Made by a program: the position numbers and the translations under genes
Notes under the pieces: generated by a model
The model's database searches: none
What the model was told of the DNA's origin: nothing
The model's input: only the letters and a program-made list of their open reading frames with translations
Shown: positions 8,395 to 15,822 of the stretch, one piece after another
Numbering within the stretch: position 1 is the first letter of the stretch
Layout of the letters: each line of letters begins with the position of its first letter
Assembly: GCA_003134655.1 (NCBI GenBank)
Contig: PLBY01000150.1
Span: 1 to 36,719 of the forward strand
DNA from: Acidobacteriaceae bacterium
Lineage (GTDB): Bacteria; Acidobacteriota; Terriglobia; Terriglobales; Acidobacteriaceae
Length of the DNA stretch: 36,719 nt
Direction of reading: 5' to 3'

Positions 8395-9294
8395 TTGTTC
8401 AAAATCATCCACGCAGAATTCCTTGCGCCCGGAGTCAAACGCTTCGTCATTGAGGCACCTCGCATTGCCCGGAAACAGAGGCCCGGACAGTTCGTCATCC
8501 TTCGTATTTACGAAGAGGGCGAGCGCATCCCGGTGACCATTGAGAACTCCGATCCGGAGCGAGGCACGGTCAATATCGTCGTGCAATCGGCGGGGAAGAC
8601 GACGCAGTTGCTGAACTCGTTGAATGCCGGTGATCAGATTCTTGATGTGGTCGGGCCGCTGGGGAAGCCTTCCGAGATCGCGAACTACGGCACCGTGGTC
8701 GTGGTCGGCGGGGGAGTCGGGACGGCAATGGCTTATCCCACGGCCGCCGCTCTGAAGCGAGCTGGGAACCGCGTGATTTCCATCGTGGGCGCGCGCAACA
8801 AGGAGTTGGTGATCCTCGAGCCTGAAATGCGTGCGGTGAGCGACGCGTTGATGATTACTACCGACGATGGCAGCTATGCCGACAAGGGATTCGTCACCGA
8901 CAAGCTGCGCCAGTTGATCGAGAACGGTACGCGCATCGACATGGTTGTAGCGGTGGGTCCCATCGTGATGATGAGGGCGGTCGCCGAGATGACGCGCAGG
9001 GAAAACATCCACACCGTCGTCAGCCTGAACCCGATCATGATCGATGGCACGGGGATGTGCGGCGGCTGCCGCGTTTTGATCGACGGCAAGAGTGAGTTTG
9101 CCTGCGTCGATGGCCCGGAGTTTGACGCGCACAAGGTGGATTTCGCAGTGTTGGTGCAACGCAACTCGATGTACCGCGACGCCGAGCAGCGCTCGCTCGC
9201 GGAATACCATCGCTGCCGGACAGAATCGCCGACTCGAGAAGTGGAAAACGCTGTGGTCGCAGTTCCGCCCGGACAGCAAGGAGCACAACGATGA
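8395..9294 (+). CDS. nfnA: NfnA/SudB-like FAD and [2Fe-2S] oxidoreductase subunit
   Basis: This is the small subunit of an NADH-dependent reduced ferredoxin:NADP oxidoreductase (Nfn) or sulfide dehydrogenase. It has a ferredoxin-reductase-like FAD domain (PGQFVILR near residue 30; RIPVTIEN), an NAD-binding domain (VVVGGGVGTA) and a C-terminal [2Fe-2S] site with D217, C222, C225 and C237 (DGTGMCGGC, FACVDGPEFD). The Asp plus three Cys pattern matches Nfn-type proteins. I place the start at TTG 8395 (299 residues) because family members begin with a short M-F-K-I-like strand at that point; GTG 8359 would add 12 residues and has no ribosome site. The stop overlaps the next start by 4 bases (ATGA), so the two subunits are coupled. 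Confidence 0.88.
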   Translation: MFKIIHAEFLAPGVKRFVIEAPRIARKQRPGQFVILRIYEEGERIPVTIENSDPERGTVNIVVQSAGKTTQLLNSLNAGDQILDVVGPLGKPSEIANYGTVVVVGGGVGTAMAYPTAAALKRAGNRVISIVGARNKELVILEPEMRAVSDALMITTDDGSYADKGFVTDKLRQLIENGTRIDMVVAVGPIVMMRAVAEMTRRENIHTVVSLNPIMIDGTGMCGGCRVLIDGKSEFACVDGPEFDAHKVDFAVLVQRNSMYRDAEQRSLAEYHRCRTESPTREVENAVVAVPPGQQGAQR

Positions 9295-10739
9295 ACCCAA
9301 CCGTGAAGAAGTCGATCAATCCCTTGCCGATGAAGGAGCGGATGAAGGTTCCGCGCCAACTGATGCCCGAACAGGCTGCCGAGGAGCGCGCCCACAATTT
9401 CAGCGAAGTGAATCTTGGCTACAGCCCGGAACTGGCTCAGCAAGAGGCCCTGCGCTGCCTGGAATGTGCCAAACCCACCTGTACCGACAACTGCCCGGTG
9501 GGCGTGAAGGTCAAAGAATTCGTCGAGCTGATCGTAGTTGGAGACTTTCTTGGCGCCGCCGCCAAGATTCGTGAAGACAATGTACTGCCCGCCGTGACTG
9601 GACGCGTGTGTCCGCAGGAAGACCACTGCGAAGGCAAGTGCCTGCTGTCGAAGAAGGTGAAGCCGCTAGGGATCGGCTATTTGGAACGCTTTGTCGCGGA
9701 CTATGAAAAGCGCATGGGAACGCACGTGGTGCCGAGCGTTCCGCCGACAGGGAAGAAAGTTGCCGTGGTCGGCAGCGGGCCCTCGGGACTGACAGTTGCC
9801 GGCGATCTCATCCAGAAGGGCCACAAGGTGCGCGTGTTCGAAGCGCTGCACGAACTCGGAGGTGTGCTGGTGTATGGCATTCCCGAGTTCCGCCTCCCCA
9901 AGCAGATCATCCGCGAGCAACTCGACTACATGCGCGAGATGGGAGTGGAGTTCGAGACCGACGTTGTGGTTGGACGCACGGTGACCATTGATGAACTGAT
10001 CGGAGAAGAAGGTTACGACGCGGTCTACGTTGGCACGGGCGCGGGGTTGCCGCAGTTTATGAATATTCCCGGCGAGCATTTCAACGGGGTCTATTCCGCC
10101 AATGAATTCCTGACTCGCATCAACTTGATGAAGGCTTATAAGTTCCCGACTTACGACGAGCCGATGCTTGATCTGCAGGGAAGAGACGTGGCCGTGATCG
10201 GCGGCGGCAATACTGCGCTGGATGCGATTCGGTCCGCTCTGCGTCTGGGCGCACGCAAGGCATATGTGATCTATCGCCGCAGCGACGCGGAGATGCCGGC
10301 CCGAGCGGAAGAAGTTCATCACGCGCGCCAGGAAGGGATCGACTTCCAGATGTTGACGGCTCCGGTCGAGTTCCTCTCGGACGGCAAGGGATGGCTCACT
10401 GCTGCGCGCTGTGTCCGCATGGAACTGGGCGAGCCGGATGCGTCCGGTCGCCGGCGCCCGGTGCCCATGCAGGGCTCGGAGTTCGACCTGCCGCTGTCGG
10501 TGGCGATCATCGCGATCGGCACCAGCGCCAATCCGATCGTCCAGAGCACTACACCCGGATTAGGCACGAATAAGCGCGGGTACATTCAGGCGAGCGAGGA
10601 AACGCAACGCACGACGCGCAAGGGCGTGTTCGCGGGAGGGGACATCGTGACAGGTAGCGCCACGGTGATTCTGGCGATGGGCGCTGGGCGGCGCGCCGCG
10701 AAATCAATTCACGACTATCTGACGAACGGCGAGTGGTAG
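9291..10739 (+). CDS. nfnB: NfnB/GltD-like NADPH-binding iron-sulfur flavoprotein
   Basis: This is a 482-residue protein of the glutamate synthase small-chain superfamily, often annotated as homotetrameric NADPH-dependent glutamate synthase. Its N-terminal Cys region (C56, C59, C64, C68 in the LRCLECAKPTCTDNCPVG stretch, then VCPQEDHCEGKC near 105-120) binds [4Fe-4S] clusters. It has an FAD-binding GxGxxG (VVGSGPSGL near 157) and an NADPH site (VIGGGNTALDA near 303), and ends with the FAD motif GVFAGGDIVTGSATV. Directly following nfnA with a 4-base overlap, it most likely forms the electron-bifurcating NfnAB complex that couples NADH and reduced ferredoxin to NADP reduction in the cytoplasm. 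Glutamate synthase or sulfide dehydrogenase activity are alternatives. Confidence 0.9.
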   Translation: MNPTVKKSINPLPMKERMKVPRQLMPEQAAEERAHNFSEVNLGYSPELAQQEALRCLECAKPTCTDNCPVGVKVKEFVELIVVGDFLGAAAKIREDNVLPAVTGRVCPQEDHCEGKCLLSKKVKPLGIGYLERFVADYEKRMGTHVVPSVPPTGKKVAVVGSGPSGLTVAGDLIQKGHKVRVFEALHELGGVLVYGIPEFRLPKQIIREQLDYMREMGVEFETDVVVGRTVTIDELIGEEGYDAVYVGTGAGLPQFMNIPGEHFNGVYSANEFLTRINLMKAYKFPTYDEPMLDLQGRDVAVIGGGNTALDAIRSALRLGARKAYVIYRRSDAEMPARAEEVHHARQEGIDFQMLTAPVEFLSDGKGWLTAARCVRMELGEPDASGRRRPVPMQGSEFDLPLSVAIIAIGTSANPIVQSTTPGLGTNKRGYIQASEETQRTTRKGVFAGGDIVTGSATVILAMGAGRRAAKSIHDYLTNGEW

Positions 10740-10748
10740 CGCGCGGAT

Positions 10749-11111
10749 CTACCCAAAGCTGATCTCAATATACGTATCCGTGCGCGCCCAGATCAACGGA
10801 ATCCGCGACATCCAATACTTGCGGTTGATCGCTTTGCGCGCTCGGGTGTGCTCTTCCGGCCGAAGAATGCGCGCTGTCGCGGGAAACTCCGGTCCAGTCA
10901 CTTTCCCACGAATGGTACAGGGCGCCACACGGACCTGCGGGTTGTTGCGAATCCGCTTAGTTTTCCCCATATCGCTGCGGGTCATCACGTAGAGTTTCCC
11001 ATCTTCCTCGCCAAACCACACCGGAGTAGCGACTCCCGCGCCGGTTTTGCGAAGCGTTGTCAGGGAAATGTATTTCTGACCTTGAATGGGTGCGGGAATT
11101 GGACTGGGCAT
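10749..11111 (-). CDS. PPOX-class (split beta-barrel) flavin/F420-type oxidoreductase family protein
   Basis: This 120-residue protein is of the pyridoxamine 5'-phosphate oxidase-like fold. Recognisable features are the opening strand IQGQKYISLTTLRKTG, VATPVWFGEEDGKLYVMTR, and KTKRIRNNPQVRVAPCTIRGKVTG, which match the PPOX class F420-dependent family. It would bind a flavin or F420 cofactor at a dimer interface; the substrate is unknown. The frame also opens at GTG 11147, but ATG 11111 fits the family start better. It converges on nfnB with only 9 bases between stops. Confidence 0.8.
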   Translation of the reverse strand: MPSPIPAPIQGQKYISLTTLRKTGAGVATPVWFGEEDGKLYVMTRSDMGKTKRIRNNPQVRVAPCTIRGKVTGPEFPATARILRPEEHTRARKAINRKYWMSRIPLIWARTDTYIEISFG

Positions 11112-11156
11112 AAACTCTATTTTAGACGCGTCACGATTGGTTGGCACGGGTTGGTG

Positions 11157-11215
11157 GCGCTAGCGAATGCGAAGGCAAGATGCCTTCGCCACAGCCGGCA
11201 GGATGCCGGCGCTAC
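11157..11215 (-). repeat. Dispersed double-hairpin repeat, copy 1
   Basis: Read on the minus strand the element begins GTAGCGCCGGC, forms hairpin GCCGGC/GCCGGC, then TGT, then hairpin CGAAGGC/GCCTTCG, and ends with CGCTAGCG. A second copy lies at 27292-27353 on the plus strand with compensatory changes in the second stem. It occupies the gap between divergent genes and may form a three-way junction. Confidence 0.65.
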
Positions 11216-11310
11216 TACAAGGCTCCGGGCGCCATGATCCTGTCGTCTCTGGTGCGTAACCCGGTTCCGCCAATTGCTCCGATCACACCTAATGTGTTAC
11301 AAGCCTGAAC

Positions 11311-12300
11311 ATGCGTAAATGGATGAAAGATCGAATGCAGCGCCGCAAGAAGAAAGCCCCGGAGCAGGGAAGTCAGGCGGCGCCTCCGCCACTGCAACCA
11401 GCTTATTTCGATGCGGAGCAAGTCCCGAGCACACCGGCAGCGCCAATTCAGGTCGAATCTGGGCATCGCGAGTCGAGTCCGAATGACGCAGAAGTTTCGG
11501 CAGCCGCTGAACCTGAGTTTGAAGCGCAGCCTCCTCGCGAGGAATCGGCTGGCGCCGTCGGGCAGTCGCGTCCGTCCGCTGGTGGTGAAGGCCAGCGCGG
11601 ACGCGGACGCCGTCGCCGCGGTGGCCGCGGGCGCGGTGGACGCGGTCGCGAGCAAGCCGTCGCACAGGCGTTCACTCCCGCAGCGGCGAAGGGCATTGTC
11701 CCCGACCTGCCGGGGTCGGAAGAAGCGGTGCCGGAAGACGGATTGCCCGAAGAACGCGTTCTGGAAACAGCAGAACCCGAAGCTGAAGCCGCGCCGCAAG
11801 CGCCCCGCGTTCCGGCCGCCGTGCCAGCAGCAGCGGCGCGTCCGCCGAAGGGCATCGTGGTTCTTGCGATCGGGCTCCCGGGTTCCGGCAAGAGTTCGTG
11901 GTTCAAGCGCCACAACGTGGTCCCGCTCTCCAGCGACTTGATTCGCTCGCTTCTGTTTGATGACGTGCGCGAACAGCGCTTTCAGGATCTGGTGTTTTCC
12001 AACCTGCGATCCATGCTCAAGGCGCGGCTCATCGCCAAGCGTCCCATGAATTATGTTGACGCCACGAACCTGACGCCCCAGGAGCGCCAGCACTGGATCA
12101 AACTGGCCAAGGATTACAACTACGAAGTCCACGCCGTGTTCTTCGATGTTCCACTCGACGTCTGTGTTGAACGCCACCAGCGCCGCGATCGCGTCGTTCC
12201 CGAAGACATCATGCGCCGCATGGCCGCCAAGCTGAAGGCGCCAGCGTTTGACGAGGGCTTCGCGAAGATCACGGTGGTCCGGGTGAAGAAGAAAGAATAG
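11311..12300 (+). CDS. P-loop polynucleotide-kinase-like protein with Arg/Gly-rich N-terminal region
   Basis: This 329-residue protein has two parts. Residues 1-180 are low complexity: a Lys/Arg-rich start (MRKWMKDRMQRRKKK), acidic and Pro/Ala-rich stretches, and an RGG-like block (about 92-112, repeats of GRG and RRGG). Residues about 181-329 form an AAA_33 / T4-polynucleotide-kinase-type P-loop domain: Walker A GLPGSGKSS with K194, LSSDLIRSLLFDD, DATN as the second acidic motif, and ERHQRRDRVVPEDIMRRM as the Arg-rich lid. The domain phosphorylates RNA or DNA ends or small molecules in its relatives. The RGG block suggests RNA contact (inference). The gene stands alone. Confidence 0.8.
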   Translation: MRKWMKDRMQRRKKKAPEQGSQAAPPPLQPAYFDAEQVPSTPAAPIQVESGHRESSPNDAEVSAAAEPEFEAQPPREESAGAVGQSRPSAGGEGQRGRGRRRRGGRGRGGRGREQAVAQAFTPAAAKGIVPDLPGSEEAVPEDGLPEERVLETAEPEAEAAPQAPRVPAAVPAAAARPPKGIVVLAIGLPGSGKSSWFKRHNVVPLSSDLIRSLLFDDVREQRFQDLVFSNLRSMLKARLIAKRPMNYVDATNLTPQERQHWIKLAKDYNYEVHAVFFDVPLDVCVERHQRRDRVVPEDIMRRMAAKLKAPAFDEGFAKITVVRVKKKE

Positions 12301-12303
12301 CGG

Positions 12304-12504
12304 CTAGGGTTCTCCTTCGGTCAGCCTCCGGATTGTCTCATCCCCCGTCTCTCCTTCTCCGGGGATCGTGTAGGTGATCGTCTGTTGATTTGCGCTGTGC
12401 ATCAATTCCTCAATTTCTTCGGGACGCATCTGCATCCCCATACCTGCACCCAGCAGAAGCGGCAGACATAACAGCAGCATGCGCAGCCGGCGCTTGATAG
12501 ACAC
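12304..12504 (-). CDS. Small secreted or membrane-anchored protein, unknown
   Basis: This 66-residue protein begins at GTG 12504, chosen because GGAGG sits 5 bases upstream; the frame is open further back but has no better start. It has a basic N-terminus (IKRRLR), a hydrophobic stretch (MLLLCLPLLLGAG) consistent with a signal peptide or anchor, and a short acidic tail with PEEIEELMH and ITYTIPGEG. I do not recognise the family. It may be the last gene of a minus-strand set with 12839-12603 and 13491-12883. Confidence 0.55.
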   Translation of the reverse strand: MSIKRRLRMLLLCLPLLLGAGMGMQMRPEEIEELMHSANQQTITYTIPGEGETGDETIRRLTEGEP

Positions 12505-12602
12505 GACATCCTCCCAGCGGACACCGGGGCCGCAGCGCCAAGAACGCATTCTGCGGCCGGGATCCTTGCCTGATCTTGTAAGTTGGTTTTATTTGGGCTA
12601 CT

Positions 12603-12839
12603 TCAGATCAGCGGATCAGCGACCGGAGGCGGCCGCGAGGCAACAACGGGCAGACACGCGAGGGTAGGGATTCCACTTTCTTCCGATTGCCGTTCGGCCC
12701 GGACTATAGACACCGCACCGACGACGAATAAGAGTGGAACGAGAATGGCCCAGAACAGGCCGGCAGAAACAGGCGTCAACGCGGCCAGCAAGACAGCCAC
12801 GAGACAGAAGCACGCGAACAGTTTGCGCAAGGAGATCAT
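12603..12839 (-). CDS. Small two-helix membrane protein, unknown
   Basis: This 78-residue hydrophobic protein has two predicted membrane segments (about 6-26, KLFACFCLVAVLLAALTPV, and 28-46, LFWAILVPLLFVVGAVSIV) and a polar Pro-rich tail. Family unknown. The start codon ATG 12839 is only weakly supported by a distant GGAGG. A TATAAT (minus strand, 12868-12863) lies just upstream within the end of the isochorismatase-like gene and could give it its own promoter, although a well-spaced -35 is missing. Confidence 0.5.
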   Translation of the reverse strand: MISLRKLFACFCLVAVLLAALTPVSAGLFWAILVPLLFVVGAVSIVRAERQSEESGIPTLACLPVVASRPPPVADPLI

Positions 12840-12882
12840 CGATAGCAGTCGGACGCCTCCACATTATACCCGATGTGCCTTT

Positions 12883-13491
12883 TCACCCCTTCAAGTGCGG
12901 CAGCAGCTCTTTGAACGCCGCCGACGAAGACGACCGCATCAATTCATAAATCATCATCTCGGTCGACGAGATCACTGCGCCCGCCGCACGCATGCGTTCG
13001 AGGCCGATCTTCCAGTTCCACTCCGCGCGTGAACTGACCGCATCCGACGCCACGTGAACCAAATATCCCTCGCGCAGCGCCCCCAGCGCGGTTTGCGCCA
13101 CGCAGATATGGCTCTCCATCCCGCAGAGCAACAGTGTATTGCGGTTTCCCGGAAGGCGCTTGAGGAGGCTGCAAAACACGTCGCTGCCGAAGCAGGAGAA
13201 TGGTGTTTTGTCGATCGCTTCGGTCCCAGCCAGCAGGGAAGTGATCTCTGGCACGGTTCCTCCGAGCCCCTTCGCATACTGTGTGCTGACCAGCGTTGGA
13301 ATCTTCAGAATGGTGGCAGCGCGAATTAAAAGCTGCGCGTTCCGCACCAGTTGCTCTTTCTGAAAAATCGGCGGCAGCAGTTTCTCCTGGATGTCAATCA
13401 CGACCAGCGCACACTGCTCGGCCTCCAGCGGACGGCGCGCCATCTCGGAGTACTCTGCGGCGGGGTGGATGGAATCGAGGGCGGTGACCAT
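12883..13491 (-). CDS. Isochorismatase-family cysteine hydrolase
   Basis: This 202-residue cytoplasmic alpha/beta hydrolase is of the isochorismatase/nicotinamidase superfamily. The catalytic triad is visible: D33 in LVVIDIQEKLL, K95 in AIDKTPFSCF, and nucleophile C130 in GMESHICVAQTAL. The motif around the Cys (ESHIC, with the preceding cis-peptide region) is like that of the YcaC/hydrolase subgroup rather than of isochorismatases that need an ArCP. The substrate cannot be read from the sequence. A strong AGGAGGAG ribosome site precedes ATG 13491. Confidence 0.88.
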   Translation of the reverse strand: MVTALDSIHPAAEYSEMARRPLEAEQCALVVIDIQEKLLPPIFQKEQLVRNAQLLIRAATILKIPTLVSTQYAKGLGGTVPEITSLLAGTEAIDKTPFSCFGSDVFCSLLKRLPGNRNTLLLCGMESHICVAQTALGALREGYLVHVASDAVSSRAEWNWKIGLERMRAAGAVISSTEMMIYELMRSSSSAAFKELLPHLKG

Positions 13492-13679
13492 GGCTCCTCC
13501 TGGTGAGGAAACACAACCATCCGATTCTACCGCTTCCAGAGATCCGAACTGGCAGAAGCGAGATCCACTCTTTGCGAATGTCGATGTGCCGCCTTGGATA
13601 ATCGGTTTCGGTTGACCCCGCCTCGCTCTGAACCATAAAATGAAAGTGCGCTTGCGAGCCTCGGCTCGATGCGAGAAAT

Positions 13680-13754
13680 TGCCCCCTCGTTCAACGGCTA
13701 GGACACCTGCCTCTGGAGCAGGTTATCGGGGTTCGAATCCCTGGGGGGCAGCCA
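13680..13754 (+). tRNA. tRNA-Gln (anticodon CTG)
   Basis: A full cloverleaf is readable: acceptor stem TGCCCCC (13680-13686) with GGGGGCA (13744-13750), discriminator G 13751 and an encoded CCA (13752-13754). The anticodon stem CCTGC/GCAGG frames the loop CTCTGGA, giving anticodon CTG, which reads Gln codon CAG. The T arm has the standard GTTCGAATC. No integrated element is attached to its 3' end. Confidence 0.95.
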
Positions 13755-13878
13755 ATCGTTTCCTTCTCCTCGTTCCTTCCTCTCGTAACGTCCACAAAGT
13801 TTGGCGTTTTCCGCCCCGACCCATATACTTCCTCGACCTGAATTTCAGCGGGCTCTGCCGGTCGACGCTTGAATCCTC

Positions 13879-15321
13879 ATGAATCAATCTGCCAGAGATA
13901 ACGATTCCCAGCTTCATCGAGGACTGACACTCGCCCCCACGATTTCTCTGGTTGTGGGAGCTGTGATTGGCACTGGCGTCTTTCTCAAAGCGACCGTGAT
14001 GGCGCAGACCGTGGGTTCGCCGAGCCTGGTGCTCTGGGCCTGGGGTCTGGCCGGCCTGCTCTCGATGGCAGGCGCACTCACCTATGCAGAACTGGGCGCG
14101 CTTCTGCCACACGCAGGCGGCGAATATGTTTATTTGCTGGAAGCCTATGGCGAAGGTCCCGCGTTTCTCTTTGGCTGGATGAGATTCGTGATGGGATCCG
14201 CCGGATCGATTGCCAGCCTGGCCGTGGGCTTCGCCACGTTCCTCGCCGCCATCCTGCCGATTAATCACGTCTGGGCGGAATATCCCTACCATGCGTTTGG
14301 CCAGTCGTTGGTCTGGCGATTCGGCACACAACAGGCGTTAGCGTTGGGCGTAATCATTCTGCTCTCCGCGCTGAACTGCGGCCGAGTGGTACTGGGCGGA
14401 CAGGTGCAACTGTGGTTGACGATTCTGAAAGCTGCAGGCATTGCCATTCTCGTCGGCGGCATTCTCTTCTTCTCGAAGGCAGGTGGACTGGCCAATCTGG
14501 CTCGTCCGGCGGGCGTTAGGCCGTGGTCCGGGTTCGCTGCGTTCGGAACGGCCATGCTAGCGGCTTTGTGGGCCTACGAAGGCTGGAATCAGATGCCGAT
14601 GTGCGCTGGGGAAGTGCAGAACCCGAGCCGCAACGTCCCACGAGGTCTGATCATCGGCACTGGGCTGGTGGTGGTGATCTATTGCGTGGCCAACTTCTCG
14701 TATTTTTATGCGCTTCCATTCTCCGAGGTTTTGACTTCGAACTCCACCACCTATCGCGATGCGCTACCGGTCGCCGCCAAGGCCGCGACGACCTTTCTCG
14801 CCCGGTACGGCGCGCCGTTTATCTCGCTGGTGTTTGTGATGTCTACTCTGGGTGCGCTGAACGGGACTATTCTCTCTTCAGCCCGAGTGCCGTATGCGAT
14901 GGCGCGCGACAAGCTGTTTTTTGCCCCGTTCGGCCGCGTCAGTGGGGCGACTCACGTCCCAGTATTCTCGATTGTGTTGCAGGCGATCTGGGCGAGTTTG
15001 CTGGCAGTCTCAGGAACTTATGATCAGTTGACCGACTGCGTAGTCTTCGCGTCGTGGATCTTTTACGCGCTGGTCACGACTTCCGTCTTCGCGCTCCGGC
15101 GGAAGATGCCCGGCGTGGAACGGCCTTACAAGACGCTGGCGTATCCATTTCTGCCGCTGGTGTTTGTGCTGGTCGCGTGTTGGCTGGTCTGGAACACGAT
15201 CCACACACGGCCGCTGGAATCCACTGTGGGCTTGGGCCTGATCGCCACCGGTCTTCCTCTCTATTTCTACTTTCGCAAGTCGCGCGGGGGGACGAAATCG
15301 ACCGCGGGCGCCAACCAGTGA
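13879..15321 (+). CDS. APC-superfamily amino-acid permease
   Basis: This 480-residue polytopic inner-membrane transporter has about 12 hydrophobic segments. The N-terminal signature LTLAPTISLVVGAVIGTGVFL (unwound first helix with GAVIGTG) is the amino-acid binding motif of APC/LAT-type carriers, followed by AGALTYAELGALLPHAGGEYVYL in the second and third helices. PSRNVPRGLIIGTG and the later helices also fit. The substrate, likely a neutral amino acid, is unknown. Its stop abuts the stop of the convergent RidA-family gene (no gap). No strong ribosome site precedes ATG 13879. Confidence 0.9.
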   Translation: MNQSARDNDSQLHRGLTLAPTISLVVGAVIGTGVFLKATVMAQTVGSPSLVLWAWGLAGLLSMAGALTYAELGALLPHAGGEYVYLLEAYGEGPAFLFGWMRFVMGSAGSIASLAVGFATFLAAILPINHVWAEYPYHAFGQSLVWRFGTQQALALGVIILLSALNCGRVVLGGQVQLWLTILKAAGIAILVGGILFFSKAGGLANLARPAGVRPWSGFAAFGTAMLAALWAYEGWNQMPMCAGEVQNPSRNVPRGLIIGTGLVVVIYCVANFSYFYALPFSEVLTSNSTTYRDALPVAAKAATTFLARYGAPFISLVFVMSTLGALNGTILSSARVPYAMARDKLFFAPFGRVSGATHVPVFSIVLQAIWASLLAVSGTYDQLTDCVVFASWIFYALVTTSVFALRRKMPGVERPYKTLAYPFLPLVFVLVACWLVWNTIHTRPLESTVGLGLIATGLPLYFYFRKSRGGTKSTAGANQ

Positions 15322-15774
15322 TCACTTCGTGCGCCGTTGCTTGCGACTCGTTCTCTTCGGGCTCGATTTTCTGGAACTGGATTTCTTTTGCGGAGCATAG
15401 GCGATGCAATCGGCCTCAATCAACATTCCCGGCAACTGTCGCAAGTCACTTCCCACGGTCGTACGCACCGGATAAGGACCAGAAAAACGGTGGGCGTACA
15501 CCGCGTTGTAGCGCGCAAACAGGGCAGTGTCACTGAGATGCACGGTCACCTTGACGACGTCCGCGAGGGTGGCGTGATCGGCGGCGAGAACGGATTCCAT
15601 ATTGCTGATGACTTGTTCGGTCTGCGATTCAATCGCGTCGCCCGCCAGCTTGCCGGTCTCTGCATCGACCGGACCGGTTCCGGTCACGAAGATGAAGTCT
15701 CCAGCGCGCCAGCCCTGTGAATAAGCCCCCTGCGGCGCCGCTCCGCGTTCAGTCTGAATCACGTATTTCGCCAT
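15322..15774 (-). CDS. RidA/YjgF/UK114-family protein with a basic tail
   Basis: This 150-residue protein starts at ATG 15774, after GGGAGGA at 4 bases; a longer frame to 15819 lacks support. RidA enzymes hydrolyse reactive enamine/imine intermediates such as 2-aminoacrylate released by PLP enzymes. Family features seen are GAYSQGWRAGDFIFVTGTGPVD, the active-site Arg in PYPVRTTVG and the Glu in LIEADCIA. After the core (about 128 residues) comes a Ser/Lys/Arg-rich tail of about 20 residues, which is unusual. It is 48 bases downstream of, and presumably co-transcribed with, a D-threonine aldolase/D-serine dehydratase-like gene, which fits a protective role. Confidence 0.87.
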   Translation of the reverse strand: MAKYVIQTERGAAPQGAYSQGWRAGDFIFVTGTGPVDAETGKLAGDAIESQTEQVISNMESVLAADHATLADVVKVTVHLSDTALFARYNAVYAHRFSGPYPVRTTVGSDLRQLPGMLIEADCIAYAPQKKSSSRKSSPKRTSRKQRRTK

Positions 15775-15822
15775 CGTTCCTCCCGATTCATCAAGTCTTG
15801 TTTCATCCATCAATAACAAATC

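Noticed and set aside
8371..9300. Long minus-strand open frame opposite nfnA
   Set aside because: Antisense shadow of a well-supported gene; His/Arg-rich composition with no recognisable domain.
13680..13754. tRNA-Gln as an integration site of a mobile element
   Set aside because: No integrase, no repeat of the tRNA 3' end downstream, and neighbours are ordinary chromosomal genes.
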